Source: Buddleja alternifolia (lineage: Eukaryota; Streptophyta; Magnoliopsida; Lamiales; Scrophulariaceae). From it: 64,000 bases of DNA. Made by a program: the position numbers and the translations under genes. A model generated the notes under the pieces. That model made no database searches and had not been told where the DNA came from. It saw only the letters and a program-made list of their open reading frames with translations. Shown here piece after piece: positions 45,386-57,309 of this stretch. How positions within the stretch are numbered: the first letter of the stretch is position 1; each line of letters starts with the position of its first letter. The stretch is taken from the NCBI GenBank assembly GCA_019426215.1, contig CM033397.1, positions 29,638,480 to 29,702,479 on the forward strand, read 5' to 3'.

Positions 45386-45754
45386 ATCATTCTTGAAGAG
45401 GATTGTGTCCAAATGATCCAGAAATTAGAGTCCAATAGTGGTGACTGATGATTACTCAGTTATTAGTTTGATCATCTCAGATATTCAGTATTTATCTTTC
45501 ATATTCGCCTTTCTTAGTCTTTTTAGTTTAAGTCGAACAATCGAATTACTCATAATTTAAGTTTTTTAGACAATCTTACTTCTCTTCCTAAGTCCGTTAA
45601 ATTATTGATTCAAGTAGATTATGCTTCTTTTGGCTAACATATTTCAACCATTCTTCTTGAAAGGAAATGTCCACTTAGCAAAATATACAAATTGCTGTGT
45701 AAATATTCTAATCAAAATGGAGAAATGAAAAAAATAAAAAAAAGACTCAAGACT
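45386..45754. other. No gene recognised
   Basis: AT-rich flank between the MITE and the old LTR. No feature recognised. Confidence 0.4.
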
Positions 45755-46008
45755 ACTCTTTGTTATAATTGAAAAAATCTCATAGAAAATTTGTATTACT
45801 GGATAACGTATATATAGTTAGAAGAGAGAGAATACAAGAAAACCCTAAACCAATGTTTTAAAAACCGGCTCGGTTATCAAACCGAAAAATCTTTCGGGTC
45901 AAGGGTCAATGGTTCAACTGCGGTTCAATCGTGGTCGGACCCGTAATTTCATAATTGTCATAAACAATTAATAAAATACTAAAATTAGGTCAAAATAATA
46001 ATAATAAT

Positions 46009-46465
46009 CAATGCTATGAAAATCGGACCGGACCAGCCAGTCCGACCGGATAACCGGAACCGGCCATCAAACCGATCCGGTTATGCAAAAAAACCGTTCA
46101 GGGGTCAAAACCGATCAGAACCGCGGTTCAACCAATCAGAACCGGTCAAAACCGGTTAAACCGAACGATTTTGAAAATAAATGAAATTCAACCTTTTAAA
46201 TTCTAAAAAGCTAAAATTGACCCCTTTAAAATCTAAAATATGCAATTGACCCCCCAAAATATAGGAAATACATATTTTTTTTCATATTTTCAATTATATA
46301 TAGGAAATACATATTTTTTTTTCATATTTAATAGTATATTAATTATTATTTATTGCATAATTATGATGTCAGCGGTTTGACTCCGGTTGACCCAATTGTT
46401 GAACCGGTAACCTGTGATCCGATCACTTTTTTGGTTCACTGTCTGGTCCGGTTTTCAGAACACTG
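46009..46465. mobile_element. Nested hAT-like element, 457 bp
   Basis: Inverted ends CAATGCTATGAAAATCGGACC and GGTCCGGTTTTCAGAACACTG pair with four mismatches. It sits in an (ATA)n-like context, so the 8-bp ATAATAAT on both sides is weak evidence for a TSD. The interior is ACCGGTTC-rich. Confidence 0.6.
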
Positions 46466-46564
46466 ATAATAATAATAATATATATAAGAAAAAATTACAA
46501 CTACAACTCTAATAATAAAGAAATATACATATATATACACAAAATGAAATTACAACTCTAACCC

Positions 46565-47480
46565 ATGGTCTTAAATTTCGGTCAAAACACCAAAATTTCT
46601 TATTCTGGGGGGTCCCGAAGCGAAATCGAACCTTCGATCCAATTTTGCAGAATATCTTCCGAAATTTCGACCGATACCCGAAATTTCCCGAAATTTAAAA
46701 TATTTTCGTCAAATATCCTTTGAAATTTCAGCCGAAACCCGATATTTCCCCAAAACCGAAATTTCGGCCAATTTTTTTATATATTTTTAAATAATTTTTT
46801 TATATATATTTTTAAATATTATATAATTAGAAAGTTATATTTATACTTGATAAGAACTTACCCCCAACAACAAGAAGCAATAAAGCAAAAAACTGAAAAT
46901 AAATATAATTGAAGAAATTGTACTACTCCATTGGGGTTCTTCAAGATTCAACACTAGAAGGATATTATCATCATTATTGTATGCAGTACTATCAACATTC
47001 CATGTCATAGGCGGAATATTGTCAACATGTAACTAATAATTTTCACTTGCAATATGAAAGTAGAGATAGGACAGATACTAGTGATGGCGATTTCGATCTT
47101 CCTAGAAACTCGATGTGGTTATTGAGTAGTAACTTTTACTTCAATTTTGGTACATTTTATTTTAATGAAGTTCTCATGAGTTTGGCTATTATCTTACTAT
47201 CAAATTATATTTATTTTATATTTTTCGCAACAGTTTTTAGTGATATTATTTAACAAATTCATTATCTATATATTATATATAGAATATTATTGATGTAAAA
47301 GATGTATAAGTATGACAGTTAAAGTTACCCAAAATTTTATTGTAAATTTCTAAATATTTTTATAAATTTCCATGGTTTCTTTAAAATCGAAACCGAAATT
47401 TTGAATATTCCCGAAATTTCTATCAAAATTTTCGTAAATTTACTACACCGATATCTACCCCAAAATCAAAATTTATGACC
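46565..47480. mobile_element. Nested transposon-like element, about 916 bp
   Basis: GGTCTTAAATTTCGG near the left end mirrors AAATTTATGACC at the right end. The flanks TCTAACCC (46557-46564) and TCTAACCA (47481-47488) form a near-TSD of 8 bp. CCGAAATTTCGG-type words dominate. The small frame at 47047-47253 has no recognised domain. Confidence 0.5.
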
Positions 47481-47620
47481 TCTAACCAGATTAAACCTCA
47501 CTCACTGGCTCACTGCCATGCCTATGGTCCCATACTCTACCCACCTTTTGTTTTCTTGAACAAAACAAAACCACCGTTTGCGGTCAACATTAAAAGCAAC
47601 ATAAAACCAGGGGAGAAAAG

Positions 47621-47792
47621 GGGTGATACTTAGTGGATTCGGGAGTCTAACTCTCCGATTAATTTCCACCACAAACAGTGTTAAAACATGTGGGGGGGTC
47701 CAACAAAAAATATATATATTTTATTATGTTTTAACATTTGTGTGGTGGATATTGTCCGGGAGTTGGACTCCCGGATCCTCTAAGTATCACCC
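47621..47792. mobile_element. Nested Mutator-like MITE, 172 bp
   Basis: Terminal inverted repeat GGGTGATACTTAG(T/A)GGA at both ends, and a 9-bp duplication GGAGAAAAG (47612-47620) / GAAGAAAAG (47793-47801) with one mismatch. The arms continue to pair inward (GGGAGTCTAACTCTCCG against CGGGAGTTGGACTCCCG) to a TATA loop. Confidence 0.7.
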
Positions 47793-48325
47793 GAAGAAAA
47801 GCCTTCTTCTGTGAAATTGAGAAGTGAGACTAACAGGTTTGATGTTGAAAGAAATTTCAAACTCTGTGTGAGTGTGGATGCAACACAGCGAGATCAAAAG
47901 AAAGAAAGAAAGAGAAAAATAGAGGGAGAAGGTCGGGAGGCAGGAACGAAGGTTGAATTTACCGCTGCTCGTTGTTGCTCAATAAACTACTCATCATTCC
48001 GTCGCCTGGTTTTTCTTCTAAATTCTCAATTCTCAAACTGAGAATTAGGTTAAGAATCAGTGTTTTTTAACTTGGCACACATTATTTCATAGGTTCAAGA
48101 GAATCGAGCGGTTTGATCGAATCGGTGCCGGTTCAGGCGGTTTAGCGATTCTCCCGGTCCGGGTCGGTTTTTAAAACATTGCCCTAAACTATACAAAAGG
48201 TAATAGTTAAACAAGGTGATAAGAATACTAGTCTAATTAGGAAAGCGATAATAATACCAGTCCAATTAGGAAAGCGATAATAATACTAGTCTAATTAGAA
48301 AAGCGATAATAATATCTAACATTTC

Positions 48326-51163
48326 CCCGCAATCGAAACAGAAGGTCTCGACGTTGAGACTAGAACGAAAAATCAAGAAGAGCTGGGACTGTGCTCCTTT
48401 GGTGTAAAGAATGCTTTTTGTTAATACTAAAAATGAAAATGGGTTTTACGAATTAAAAAACCCAAGTGGCCCAACACTAATCAATGGGCCCAGAAATAAA
48501 AGATTAAGCCCATTATAACAATAACAATGCATAGAATGATTTAAAATGGAATGGGCCCAATGAGAGTCTAAATTGGGCAGGATAACAAGGCGGGATCAAA
48601 GATGTCAATTCCAAGGCAGGATCAGAGAGTCGGGAATTCCGTAAGAAAAGTAACCCGCTAAGACGAAAGAATTTTGAAAAAGAAGTTAGAGGCAGTTCCT
48701 GACGGTTGAGAACGTAGGATCACGAATCGGAGATAAAATGAAAGAAGAAAGAGAAAGAAGAAAAGGAGAATCATCAACAACTTATTTACTCTTTCTTAGG
48801 AGTAGGCGTAATTAGGAGTAGTCTATAGCATAGATTAGCAGTAGTTGTAAGTAGTAATAGTTTATCGAGAATCGCTGGATCCGGCCTTCAGGGTTTGTAC
48901 TGGCATTCGATCAATTGTAATCTTCCTGAATTGAAGACTTTCATGGAGGTATAAATTATCTTTTTTCAGATTTAGTATTTGATAGGTGATTTGTATCTTG
49001 ACTTAAGTTTTCCGTTCATTACTATCGTATTCAAAAGAAAAGATTCTCACGTAGGTATAAGATTATATGTTGGTCCCAAGTGGTATACGAAAGGGTCTGG
49101 AAGGGGAGGGGTTGAATAGACCCTGAAGTCTTTTTTGACTTCTAAAAATTCGTATCACTTTGAAGTATTTGAACGCTCGGAAAGCTTTGAGCGCTGGGTG
49201 CGGCGCTTGAGAGATGATGACTTAAGCGCTAGTTTCAGGCGCTTGAGGAAAGTTAACTTAGACTCGGTGATTTCAACGCTTACCAAAGTAGGGCAGAGTT
49301 TAGTCACAAAATCAGGGTTAGCACAGCGGAAGTATTTTATAGCTTAGCGTTCGGTTTGTTAATCAAAAGTAGTCGCATAGGTGTTTTAAAACTTTATCAA
49401 AGTATATGCAATATGAATAGTAAAACAATAAAACAGTAAATAGTTAAAGCAGTAAATGACACAGGATATTTGTAAGGTTCACTGGGTGATGTAATCCCAG
49501 CTACGTCCTTCTTCTCCTTTTATCAGGGAGGTTTTCCACTATGATGATTATCGAAGAGTCACACAGAGACTTCTACAAAATAGAAGGAGATTGGATATAA
49601 TCTTGGAACTCCTTGGTCACACAGATTTCAGCTCCAATAAAGACCTTCTATCCCATTGCTTCTTCCACTCAGAAATAATGCAAGTTACGCTTGATCCCGG
49701 AACTCCTTGGTCACACAAATTTCAGCTCCAATAGAGATCTTCTTCCACAAGCTTCTTTTACACAAAAATATTGCTTGTAAATCAACAAGCTTTCTCACTC
49801 AGATGAAAGATGTTGAGAGTTTATATAACGGGTTTGTTTGTTTTTGGAAAGTTCAAACAACTTGAAGATATCTCAATAGTAGTGTAGGGTCTTTAAAAAA
49901 GGTTTGAGATATAGTTGACTGTTTCTGGAATATTTGTGAAAAGCTTATAAGGATATTTGGCTATGGATTTTTTGTAGGCTTTTCTTTCAACAAAGTTTGT
50001 ATTCTTTTCTTGTGTCTTTTTGTATATACAAGATATTGTGACTTTATTCACACTAATATATTCAGGTATATCTCTTATATGTGTCCCCTTTTCTCTTTTT
50101 TTTGTTGAAAGGGCTATTTATAGGTTATTTGTGATTTTTGTCCGTTGGACACGGTTGGGATCTTGTTTCTCTAAACATTCCATGAGTTCTGACATTCCTA
50201 ACTTTGGGTATTTTTAATTAGTTAGGCATGTTCTTGGTTTCATAACTCTGACAGTCTTGGTCAAATCAATGGCTTGCCCATAAGTTGTAGTGCTTATATT
50301 TTAATAGCACTTATCCGACTTTTGATGCATCTTGTCTTATTTCCGTTTGGAAATAGTTACCGTTGATTCATGCATTTTTTAAGTTGTTAAGATCTTGGGC
50401 TTAAGTCTTCAGGTTACGCTTTGAGAACTGGACGCTTGAGCTTTTGGATGTTGGGCTCTTTTTGAAAGCAGTCTTCTAAGTGCTAAACAGACGCTAGAAA
50501 AGAGTCAGTATCTTTGCCCGACTTTTAGACGCTTGACCTTTCACTTTATCTTTGATAGACTCACTCAGAATTCTATCATTGACTTAGTGTTAAGTACTTG
50601 GTCTAAAGTTCATAATAAATCTTGAGCGCTGGTTTCATAACCTGGGACAGTCTTTTAGCGTTTGACGGACGCTTGAGACTAATCTTTATCTTTACTGTTC
50701 CTTCAGACGCTTGGTCTTCAACTTCATCACTTGGAAGACTCACACAGAACTCTTCTAGTGATTTAGTATCACATCCTTAGTCTAAAATCTATAAAGATAA
50801 AAATACAAGCCTAATAGAATAAACAAGCTTTCAGGCGCTTATACATTTGTTCTATGAAAGCTTTTATACTTACATTTCTTGGGGTCTAACATAGAATCCT
50901 AATTGTCATCATCAAAACATCTAACATGAAATTCCTAACATTATCATTTGTCAGATTTAAGTATCTGAGAGATAATTTTTATCTGGACTTGAATCTTATT
51001 ATTGCATTCGAAGACAATAAATAACTTCTAAATTAAGGCTTGAACCACCGAAATAGCGTGTCGAACGCAAGGGTTGAAAGATAATCTCAAGATATAGATT
51101 ATCGCGGGGCTCGGAACACGAAATTGGATCTACCCTAGTCTAGTTTTTTTTTTAAAAGGAAAC
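48326..51163 (+). mobile_element. G3 5' LTR and flank (left LTR boundary unresolved), holding solo LTR S3
   Basis: The right edge is set by a putative PBS at 51171. The text just before it (..TTTAAAAGGAAACA) looks like an LTR terminus, and 48780-48960 looks like LTR transcribed sequence. The left edge could not be fixed without the second LTR, which lies outside the window. The segment is split at 49068-50940. Confidence 0.5.
49068..50940 (-). mobile_element. Solo LTR S3, copia-type family
   Basis: A 1873-bp LTR from TGTTGGTCCCAAGTGG (49068) to ..GAAATTCCTAACA (50940), minus orientation like S1. A minus-strand TATA-like CCTATAAATAGC lies near 50113-50124. The flanks TTATA and TTATC match in four of five bases. 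It is longer than S1 and S2 because of internal expansions, including duplicated GGTCACACAGATTTCAGCTCC-type segments at 49610 and 49710. Confidence 0.75.
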
Positions 51164-51170
51164 AAATTTT

Positions 51171-51182
51171 TGGCGACCACAG
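51171..51182 (+). promoter_or_regulatory. G3 putative primer-binding site
   Basis: TGGCGACCACAG, a few bases after the presumed LTR end, resembles the TGGCGAC-type PBS of Tat/Ogre elements. The tRNA is not assigned. Confidence 0.5.
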
Positions 51183-51220
51183 TGAGAGTCGGTTTTGATA
51201 ACTAACGTTGTAAAATCTTT

Positions 51221-53160
51221 TTGAAGCAAATTTTTTGTATAATGTCTGAGGATTCACTCAGAGACGATTTGGCTGACGACAGTGATACTCAACCAATTGC
51301 CAGACAAAAGGTTAGAGCGGGCAAAATGTACGAACAATTTCTCTGGGTTATGAAACAGACCTTAGCAGGTGCTCGCGAAGATCAAAGAAGAGAATTCGAT
51401 GATCAGTACCGAGCATTAGCACAAGAAGAGGCCCGAATATTCACTGCAATTGTGCAAGACATTGCAGTGAACGCTCGAGATGGACTAGTTCGAGAGGTTA
51501 CTCGAGTAATCACAGAATTAGGAGAAATCTTTAACCAAACATGTGATGTTTTCTTGAATATGATAAATACTCAGGTAGCCTTAGCGCTCGAACCCTTAAT
51601 TAGCAGGCATAACACTCTAGTAGAAAAAGTATCTCAATTAATATCAATAGAACCTAGGATTCGAACCAGGACAATCAATTCAAATGAAGTTCCCCTCGGA
51701 TATCCTCGAGATGCTCGAACTCGAGAAGAAAGATTCGAGATTGGCCAGTCTTCGAATCAAGTTTCGTTTCCTTCGAGTCAGGTTCCTTTCGAGGAGCAGC
51801 GGTTCTTGAATCCAAAAAATGGTGGGGGCATCCACGTGTAAGTCAAGTGAATGCCTATACGAGTCAATTTAATCCTCAGCCAGTAAGGCCAAATGTCCCC
51901 GTACCACCGAATGGTCCGGAACAAATGCCTGCTGGTTATCCACCGAATGTTAATCTTGGGAATCCTGAGCCAAATGTCGGTTATACCCAAGGGTACTATA
52001 GTGGGGTTCAAAATATGTCTCAAGGGCCACCTGGGTCTTTGAATATGGGAAATCAATGTTTGCCTAATTATCAAACAAACCATAATTTCCCTTATATGGC
52101 TAATAACTTCCAACACCCGTATACTGGGGGGCATTATATGCCTAACAATTATGTGGGCAGAAATTTAGGGCCACAAGTACAAGATCCTCTGCAGAATCAA
52201 GTAGAGATGGCTATCGAAAGAATATACGAGCCTGGTTTTCGAAAAAAATATGTCTCAAGGGCCACCTGGGTCTTTGAATATGGGAAATCAAGGTTTGCCT
52301 AATTATCAAACAAACCATAATTTCCCTTATATGGCTAATAACTTCCAACACCCGTATACTGGGGGGCATTATATGCCTAACAATTATGTGGGCAGAAATT
52401 TAGGGCCACAAGTACAAGATCCTCTGCAGAATCAAGTAGAGATGGCTATCGAAAGAATATACGAGCCTGGTTTTCGAAGAAACCACCGGCTGATTCCGGG
52501 AAAACCTTACCCTGATTGGGTAGATAGAAATTTTCCTTTCCCAAGAACCTACAAAATCCTTAACTTTACTCTTTTTTTCGGGGACGACCATGTGTCAGCC
52601 TTAGAACACCTATCTCGATTCACATGCCAGTGTCGAGAGGCTGCTGACCAGGAATACCTTAAACTAAGATTGTTCCCCAGTTCTTTAACTAGATCTGCCT
52701 TCAACTGGTATACGAATTTATCTCCTAATTCCATACATATTTGGGATGAAATGCAATTCCAGTTTCAGAATCATTTTGCTCGAACCGAACCGAGCATGAC
52801 TATGAGTGACTTAGCCAAAATTAGGCAGAGTACTGGAGAGTCAATAGAGGAATTCTTAGCCCGATTTAAGAAAGCTAGAATCAAGTGTCATTTGAACCTC
52901 CCCGAGTCCGAATTTGTACAGTTAGCAGAACAAAACATGGCCTTCGAATATAGGGTAAAATTCAACGGAATGATGTTCTCTGACTTCTGAAGCCTAGCAG
53001 AGAGTGCAACAAGATACGAAAACGTGTTAAAGAGGAAAGCTAGAGAAAACATCAGGGATTCAACACCTTTGAAGTGAGTATTCCATGGGCGTTCGAAGAT
53101 GCCTATGAAATAGATCTGGCAGAATTTATCAAAGGACTTCATTTCAGTGTGAGGCCCTCG
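51221..53160 (+). pseudogene. G3 gag, frameshifted
   Basis: The N-terminal part opens at 51242 (MSEDSLRDDLADDSDTQPI) and runs to a stop at 51839. The Asn/Pro/Gly/Tyr-rich middle is at 51847-52302. The capsid-like core is in another frame at 52250-52990 (ALEHLSRFTCQCREAADQEY, LRLFPSSLTRSAFNWYTNLS). The frame change in the middle comes from a 235-bp tandem duplication. A stop at 52988 and further shifts follow. Confidence 0.75.
52016..52485 (+). repeat. 235-bp tandem duplication in G3 gag
   Basis: TGTCTCAAGGGCCACCTGGG occurs at 52016 and again at 52251, and the two units (52016-52250 and 52251-52485) are almost identical. 235 is not a multiple of three, so the duplication itself shifts the gag frame. 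Confidence 0.9.
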
Positions 53161-53195
53161 AAAGAAAGAACTGTGTAGTTACAGGTTCATTACAA

Positions 53196-54740
53196 ATGAA
53201 AAAGGAAAAAGAGTATAATGTCGATGTAACGAAAACAGAACAAATATTCGATTGGCTCCTGGCAAATAAAAAGCTTAAATTAAAAGGAAAACATCGAATA
53301 CCATCAAAGGCAGAAACTAAAGGAAAGCCATACTGTAAATGGCATAACGTTTTTTCACATGAAACGAATGAGTGCATTATGTCTAGGAATTTCATACAAG
53401 AAAAATTAGACTCGAAAGATATTATTTTTCCAGACACGCAAAAAATGAATATTGACGAAGATCTATTTCCTGTTTTAAATTTCAAAATAAATACTGTAGA
53501 TGTTAACGATTCTGAGTACTCTGATTTGTAGGTGCGAAAGGAAGCCAAGTTAGCAATTTGATTGTTCAACAGGCTGATAGATGAGGAAGTGTTGACCTTC
53601 CCGAAGGTAAAAGATGAAGACTTGGAGGGCATGTGCAGATGGCACATGAATACTATGCACACCACTGACCAGTGCCAGATTTTCAGGCGTTTTGTTGCAA
53701 AACAGTATGAGAGAGGCACGATATACCTATTAGGAATAGATAAGAGAATTTTGGAACTCGATCAAGATGGAAGGCCAAAAGAAAAAGAGGCGATCGTCGA
53801 AACTAAATCGCCCGCCCAGGGAAAAGAGGAAAAATCGTATAAGGAGGTACTTGAAACCCCTGTACGTAAAACTGTTTATCAGACGCCTGCTAAGGTGGTG
53901 AAGAATTTGACCCAGATGCAGAAGGTATTATGCACTCAGTGTGTAGATACGTTGCATTATGAGTTAGTAAGGCTACAAGTTATCCCGAACGATCCGGACT
54001 GGGTTCCCGCATATCAAAGGGAATGGAATAAAAGACAAAAGCGCGAAATGAACGACCAATTCCTCGAACCAACAACCTATAATAGGCATTTTCGAGGAAG
54101 AGGAGGAAGAGGATACGGGAGATTTGCACAGGCTGGTAGGAGTTCGCCCTTTGATAGCTTGGGTGGATATCGCGGCCACTTCGAGAAGAAGAGAGATGAC
54201 CACCCGAAGGTTATCGCTCAACAAGTGGCCTATTCGCGAGCCGCAGTGGCTTTAGAAATGGAACAGGAAGCAGTGATTGCCAATCTGAGAGTTGAGGAAA
54301 AAGCTTTATCGAAAAGGATTTTGAAATCGAAGATAGTCAAGAATCCAAGCCAAGATGATCTCGAGAAAGACGTTGATCAACTGAGCGATCAGTTAAAAGA
54401 TACTAACTTGAAAGGAAAAGGAGTCATGATGGAGGATGATGAGGAGTTGGGAGACTTCGAGTCTGGGGACGACCTGGATATTTTACTCGAAGACGGGCCA
54501 TATGAGGAGTCAGCAAACGAAGCTGACTTAAAGGCAAAGGAAGCTTCGTTGGAAAGAATTCTGAAGCTCGAAGAAGATAGGGACATAGGTATGGTAACTG
54601 TGCTGCCAGCTGAGTTCGCAGCCAAAGAAAATACGGATGAGGAAGAAAACATGCTCGAACTCACGACTGACACGGAGAAAGGTAACCCATCCTGTTTTCA
54701 AATTACTAATGATAAATCACTCGAAGAAAATAAACCTAAA
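53196..54740 (+). pseudogene. G3 gag C-terminal region
   Basis: Two Cys-His motifs typical of Tat gag C-termini are present: YCKWHNVFSHETNEC (about 53331-53375) and MCRWHMNTMHTTDQC (about 53631-53676). The first open segment stops at 53529-53531, and the next runs from 53562. The downstream part is a charged, Glu/Asp/Lys-rich linker with an RGRGGRGYGR patch (about 54093-54120). Confidence 0.65.
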
Positions 54741-55370
54741 ATGGAAAATTTAGCTAAACTGTTATTTTTGAAAGAAAAAATAAATAATAACCACATGAAA
54801 CCCTTGTTCATAAAAGCCAAAATCGAAGGCATTCCCATTAGTAAAATATTAGTCGACAATGGGGCCACTGTTAACATTTTGCCCGAAAAAACGTTAACAA
54901 GACTAGGCAAAAGCTCGAAAGACTTAGTAGCTGCTGATTTAGCAGTCTACGGATTTTCGAGTCAAGCTACCAAAGTCTGAGGAGTTTTGCCCTGTCGTAT
55001 CAAAATAGGAACCCAAAGTTCCTACTTGGCATTTTTTGTAGTCGAGACAAACTCACCATCATTTAATGCCTTGTTGGGGAGAGATTGGATACATCAAAAC
55101 TATTGTATCCCTACGACCTTAAATCAAGTGTTAATTTGTTGGAACGGACACCAATTCGAGGTGGTCAAAGCAGAGAGAAATAATTATTTCATCGATACAC
55201 AAATTGTCAATGCCAGGTATGAAGTGGGAAAGCTCGAAGGAAGTGGCCGTTTAAAATTCACTGGAAAAGCCATCGAAGAGGCTACAGAAGAAGAAGGAAG
55301 AAAAGTTCAAGAGGAGTCTACACTTGAGATGGGCTCTAAGCTAGCTGAAATCGAAATAGGGAAAGTTTAG
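54741..55370 (+). pseudogene. G3 aspartic protease
   Basis: ISKILVDNGATVNILPEKTL near 54835 carries the D-N-G active-site variant that I recall in Ogre-type elements. YGFSSQATKV is followed by a TGA at 54978, then the second half resumes in the next frame (FFVVETNSPSFNALLGRDWI) to 55370. It would mature the polyprotein. Confidence 0.75.
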
Positions 55371-55384
55371 GCTTTGTATATGTT

Positions 55385-55966
55385 ATGAAGAAAGCAATTG
55401 TAACTAAGGATAGCTTTGTTTCGGAAGTTTTTCGAAGACTAAGTATTGAACGAGTAGAATCAAAATTATATGATTACGATCTTGATTATATTAGTCATGA
55501 TAAGTTTAATTCGATATATTGTCATAACGAAATATGTAAAGCAAATTCTCGAGAGACAACCTCTCGAGATCCAGTATGTAGGGAAGATCGTCGAGAAATA
55601 GCTTTTCGAGATAATACATGTAAGGCAGATTCTCAAACAACCACCTCTCGAGGTGAGGCATGTATGACAGATTCTCGAAAAGAGGTTATTCATGAGGATG
55701 ATTCTCGAGACAAGGAATGTAGGACAGAATACCAAAACAAAAAGAATGTAACAAACTCTCGAGCTGAAAATACCGAACAAGGGATCCTAGAACCAAACGA
55801 AAATATTAGGAAAGTTGTTCAAGATCATTTAGAAGAGGTTAATCTAGGAACAATCGAAAAGCCTCGAATAACATATGTAAGTTCGAAGATGGACCAGACA
55901 GAGAAGAAAGAGTTGATCGAAATGTTACATCAGTTTAAAGACTGTTTCGCTTAGGCACATCATGAA
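55385..55966 (+). pseudogene. G3 spacer between protease and RT with short Ser-Arg-rich repeats
   Basis: A 189-codon frame whose centre (about 55530-55780) has imperfect repeats of about 40-60 bp, each with TCTCGAGA / GATTCTCGA words, encoding SRETTSRDP, CKADSQTTTSRGEAC and CMTDSRKE-like units. The end (TYVSSKMDQTEKKELIEMLHQFKDCFA) is the usual lead-in to gypsy RT. Confidence 0.65.
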
Positions 55967-57202
55967 ATGCCCGGAATTGACACAAGTATAGCTCGACACG
56001 AGTTACCCATTAAGCCAGGCTTTAAACCTGTGATACAAGCACCGAGGCGCCTATCCCCAGATCTAATGGGAGCCATCAAAGAAGAAATAGAGAAATTGGT
56101 CGAAGCCAAGTTCATTAGACCGAATCGATATGCTGAATGGTTGGCAAATATAGTACCGGTAATTAAGAAGAATGGTAAAGTACGAATATGCATCGACTTT
56201 AGAGATTTAAATAAGGCTACACCGAAAGACGAATACCCAATGCCAATGGCAAATGTACTGATTGATGCAGCTGCTAGGCATAAGGTGATGTCCTTTATGG
56301 ATGGGTATTCTGGATACTATCAGTTAAAAATAGCCGAAGCAGATCGGCGTAAAACAGCTTTTAGATGTCCAAGTTCCATAGGAACTTTTGAATGGAAAGT
56401 CATGCCTTTCAGTTTGAAAAACGTCGGGGCAACTTATCAGAGGACCGTGAATTATATTTTTCACGATCTAATCGGAAAGTCCGTGGAAGTATACATTGAT
56501 GATGTAGTAGTTAAAGCTCAAAATCATGAAGAGCACATGCAATCTTTGATAAAGGCTTTTCAACGAATGAGGCTTTTTAATCTAAAAATGAATCCTTTGA
56601 AATGTGCTTTCAGCGTGGAAGCTGGAAATTTTTTAGGATTCTTGATCCATAATCGAGGCATTGAGGTGGACCAAAATAAAGCCAAAGCTATTATAGAAGC
56701 TAAGCCTCCGGGAAATAAAAAAGAACTACAACGTTTCTTAGGGCAAGTGAATTTCCTGCGAAGATTCATATCCAACCTAGCCGGGAAAACGGAAGCTTTC
56801 TCCCCTTTATTATGAATAAAAGACGAGGATGAATTTGTATGGGGTGATGAACAAAAAGGAGCATTTGCCACTATAAAGAAATATTTAAATTAGCCTCCGG
56901 TGTTAATTCCTCCTCGAAAAGGAAAAAAGCTAAGATTATATATATCGGCAGCAAAAGTATCAATAAGCTGCCTATTAGCGCAGGAAAATGACAGGGGCTA
57001 TGAACAAGCTGTGTTCTACTTGAGTAGACTTCTAAATGATGCAGAAAAAAGGTATACCTCGATAGAAAAATGGTGCCTCAGCCTATATTTTGCTTCTATA
57101 AAATTAAGGCATTATTTTGCTGCATATTCTATCGAAGTAGTATCCCCGAATGACGTCATTAAATTTATTATCAATCAACCTTTGATTAAGTCGACTGAGT
57201 AA
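55967..57202 (+). pseudogene. G3 reverse transcriptase and RNase H
   Basis: RT runs from ARHELPIKPGFKPVIQAPRR through VIKKNGKVRICIDFRDLNKA, TAFRCPSSIGTFEWKVMPF and the catalytic YIDD at 56492-56503 (YIDDVVVKA), to LGFLIHNRGIEVDQNKAKAI. A stop at 56813 and another at 56893 separate it from RNase H (about 56900-57202: LRLYISAAKVSISCLLAQE, AEKRYTSIEKWCLSLYFA). These enzymes copy the RNA and remove it. Confidence 0.85.
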
Positions 57203-57309
57203 ATGGAGCCTTAGCTTGCTCCAATTTGACTTGATATATGTGCCACAAAAAGCGGTAAAAGGTTCGGCCTTGGCCGATTTTTTAGCCGATCACCCATCTA
57301 TCGACACAG

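Larger units (their letters stand above)
45851..48181. mobile_element. hAT-like element, 2331 bp, with three nested insertions
   Basis: Ends CAATGTTTTAAAAACCGGCT and ..GTCGGTTTTTAAAACATTG are inverted, with a perfect 8-bp duplication CCCTAAAC at 45843-45850 and 48182-48189. Without its inserts the element is about 0.77 kb of CGGTTCAA-type sequence. No transposase domain was recognised. Confidence 0.85.
45755..48313 (-). mobile_element. Old copia-type LTR (3' LTR remnant) interrupted by a hAT-like element
   Basis: When the insert at 45851-48181 is removed, the minus strand reads TGTTAGATATTATTATCGC.. (from 48313) with a TATA-like CTATATATACG (near 45810) and ends near 45755. To its right, the minus strand shows a G-rich tract before the LTR start (ATTGCGGGGAAA, 48314-48325), consistent with a polypurine tract, so this may be a 3' LTR whose internal region is mostly gone. 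No TSD was confirmed. Confidence 0.4.

Noticed and set aside
53144..53719. 191-codon minus-strand frame
   Set aside because: Antisense of G3 gag, which has clear Cys-His motifs on the plus strand.
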